DNA from: an uncultured Ruminococcus sp.
GTDB taxonomy: Bacteria; Bacillota; Clostridia; Oscillospirales; Acutalibacteraceae
Assembly (NCBI GenBank): GCA_902767285.1
Contig: CACXHC010000128.1
Coordinates: 1-5,360 of the forward strand
DNA: 5,360 nucleotides
Reading direction: 5' to 3'
Below, in pieces: positions 5,329-5,360 of this stretch. Numbering within the stretch: position 1 is the first letter of the stretch; each line of letters opens with the position of its first letter. Below the pieces are notes generated by a model, which was given only the letters and a program-made list of their open reading frames with translations, was not told the DNA's origin and searched no databases. The position numbers and the translations under genes were made by a program.

Positions 5329-5360
5329 TATTTTGTCTGGTTTTACTTTAGTTTTTATTA

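Larger units (their letters stand above)
5019..5360. other. Gene-free, repeat-packed 3' region
   Basis: These 342 bases have no convincing gene on either strand. Minus-strand open frames here are built from the hairpins and the mirror of the YbjN-like gene. The region contains, in order, an inverted hairpin copy, a 21-bp stem, repeat A, a terminator and repeat B. Bases 5329-5360 (ending TTTTTATTA) show nothing I can name. Confidence 0.6.

Noticed and set aside
5019..5360. CRISPR array
   Set aside because: Only two direct copies of a 70-base AT-rich unit, with no regular spacer-repeat pattern and no cas genes.

Overview
The window is an AT-rich stretch of a Gram-positive Clostridia genome, most like the Ruminococcaceae/Oscillospiraceae. 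Three things suggest this: paired glgC and glgD genes, strong GGAGG ribosome binding sites, and intergenic hairpins with T-tract/A-tract tips. The genus cannot be fixed from the sequence alone. All recognisable genes lie on the + strand.

Layout. Bases 1-164 are the lysine-rich C-terminal end of a protein that begins outside the window; GlgB is a guess from operon logic only. Bases 165-307 are non-coding, with a T/A-tract hairpin and two tandem GC-rich mini-hairpins before the glgC ribosome binding site. Bases 308-1522 are glgC and 1524-2645 are glgD, one base apart. Bases 2646-2790 are a leader, apparently with its own promoter at the glgD stop codon, in front of glgA (2791-4224). Bases 4225-4346 hold a 17-bp stem-loop. 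Bases 4347-5018 encode a YbjN-like protein with an acidic tail. Bases 5019-5360 hold no gene but are packed with repeats, plus one textbook bidirectional terminator (5200-5237).

How the genes work together. GlgC makes ADP-glucose from ATP and glucose-1-phosphate. GlgD is its paralogue with the catalytic residues replaced, and in Firmicutes it acts as a partner subunit. GlgA polymerises ADP-glucose into alpha-1,4-glucan. The block is therefore a glycogen synthesis operon. The YbjN-like gene follows in the same direction but may be transcribed separately.

Most unusual signal. A small intergenic hairpin family occurs four times, once before glgC and three times after the last gene (one of those inverted). 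Every copy reads G-T(n)-G followed by a hairpin whose tip is T(n+1)-C-A(n), with n = 6, 6, 7 and 8. Three separate homopolymer tracts thus change length together while the flanking stem arms differ but stay paired. The genes themselves are ordinary glycogen genes; I see no new multi-gene system.
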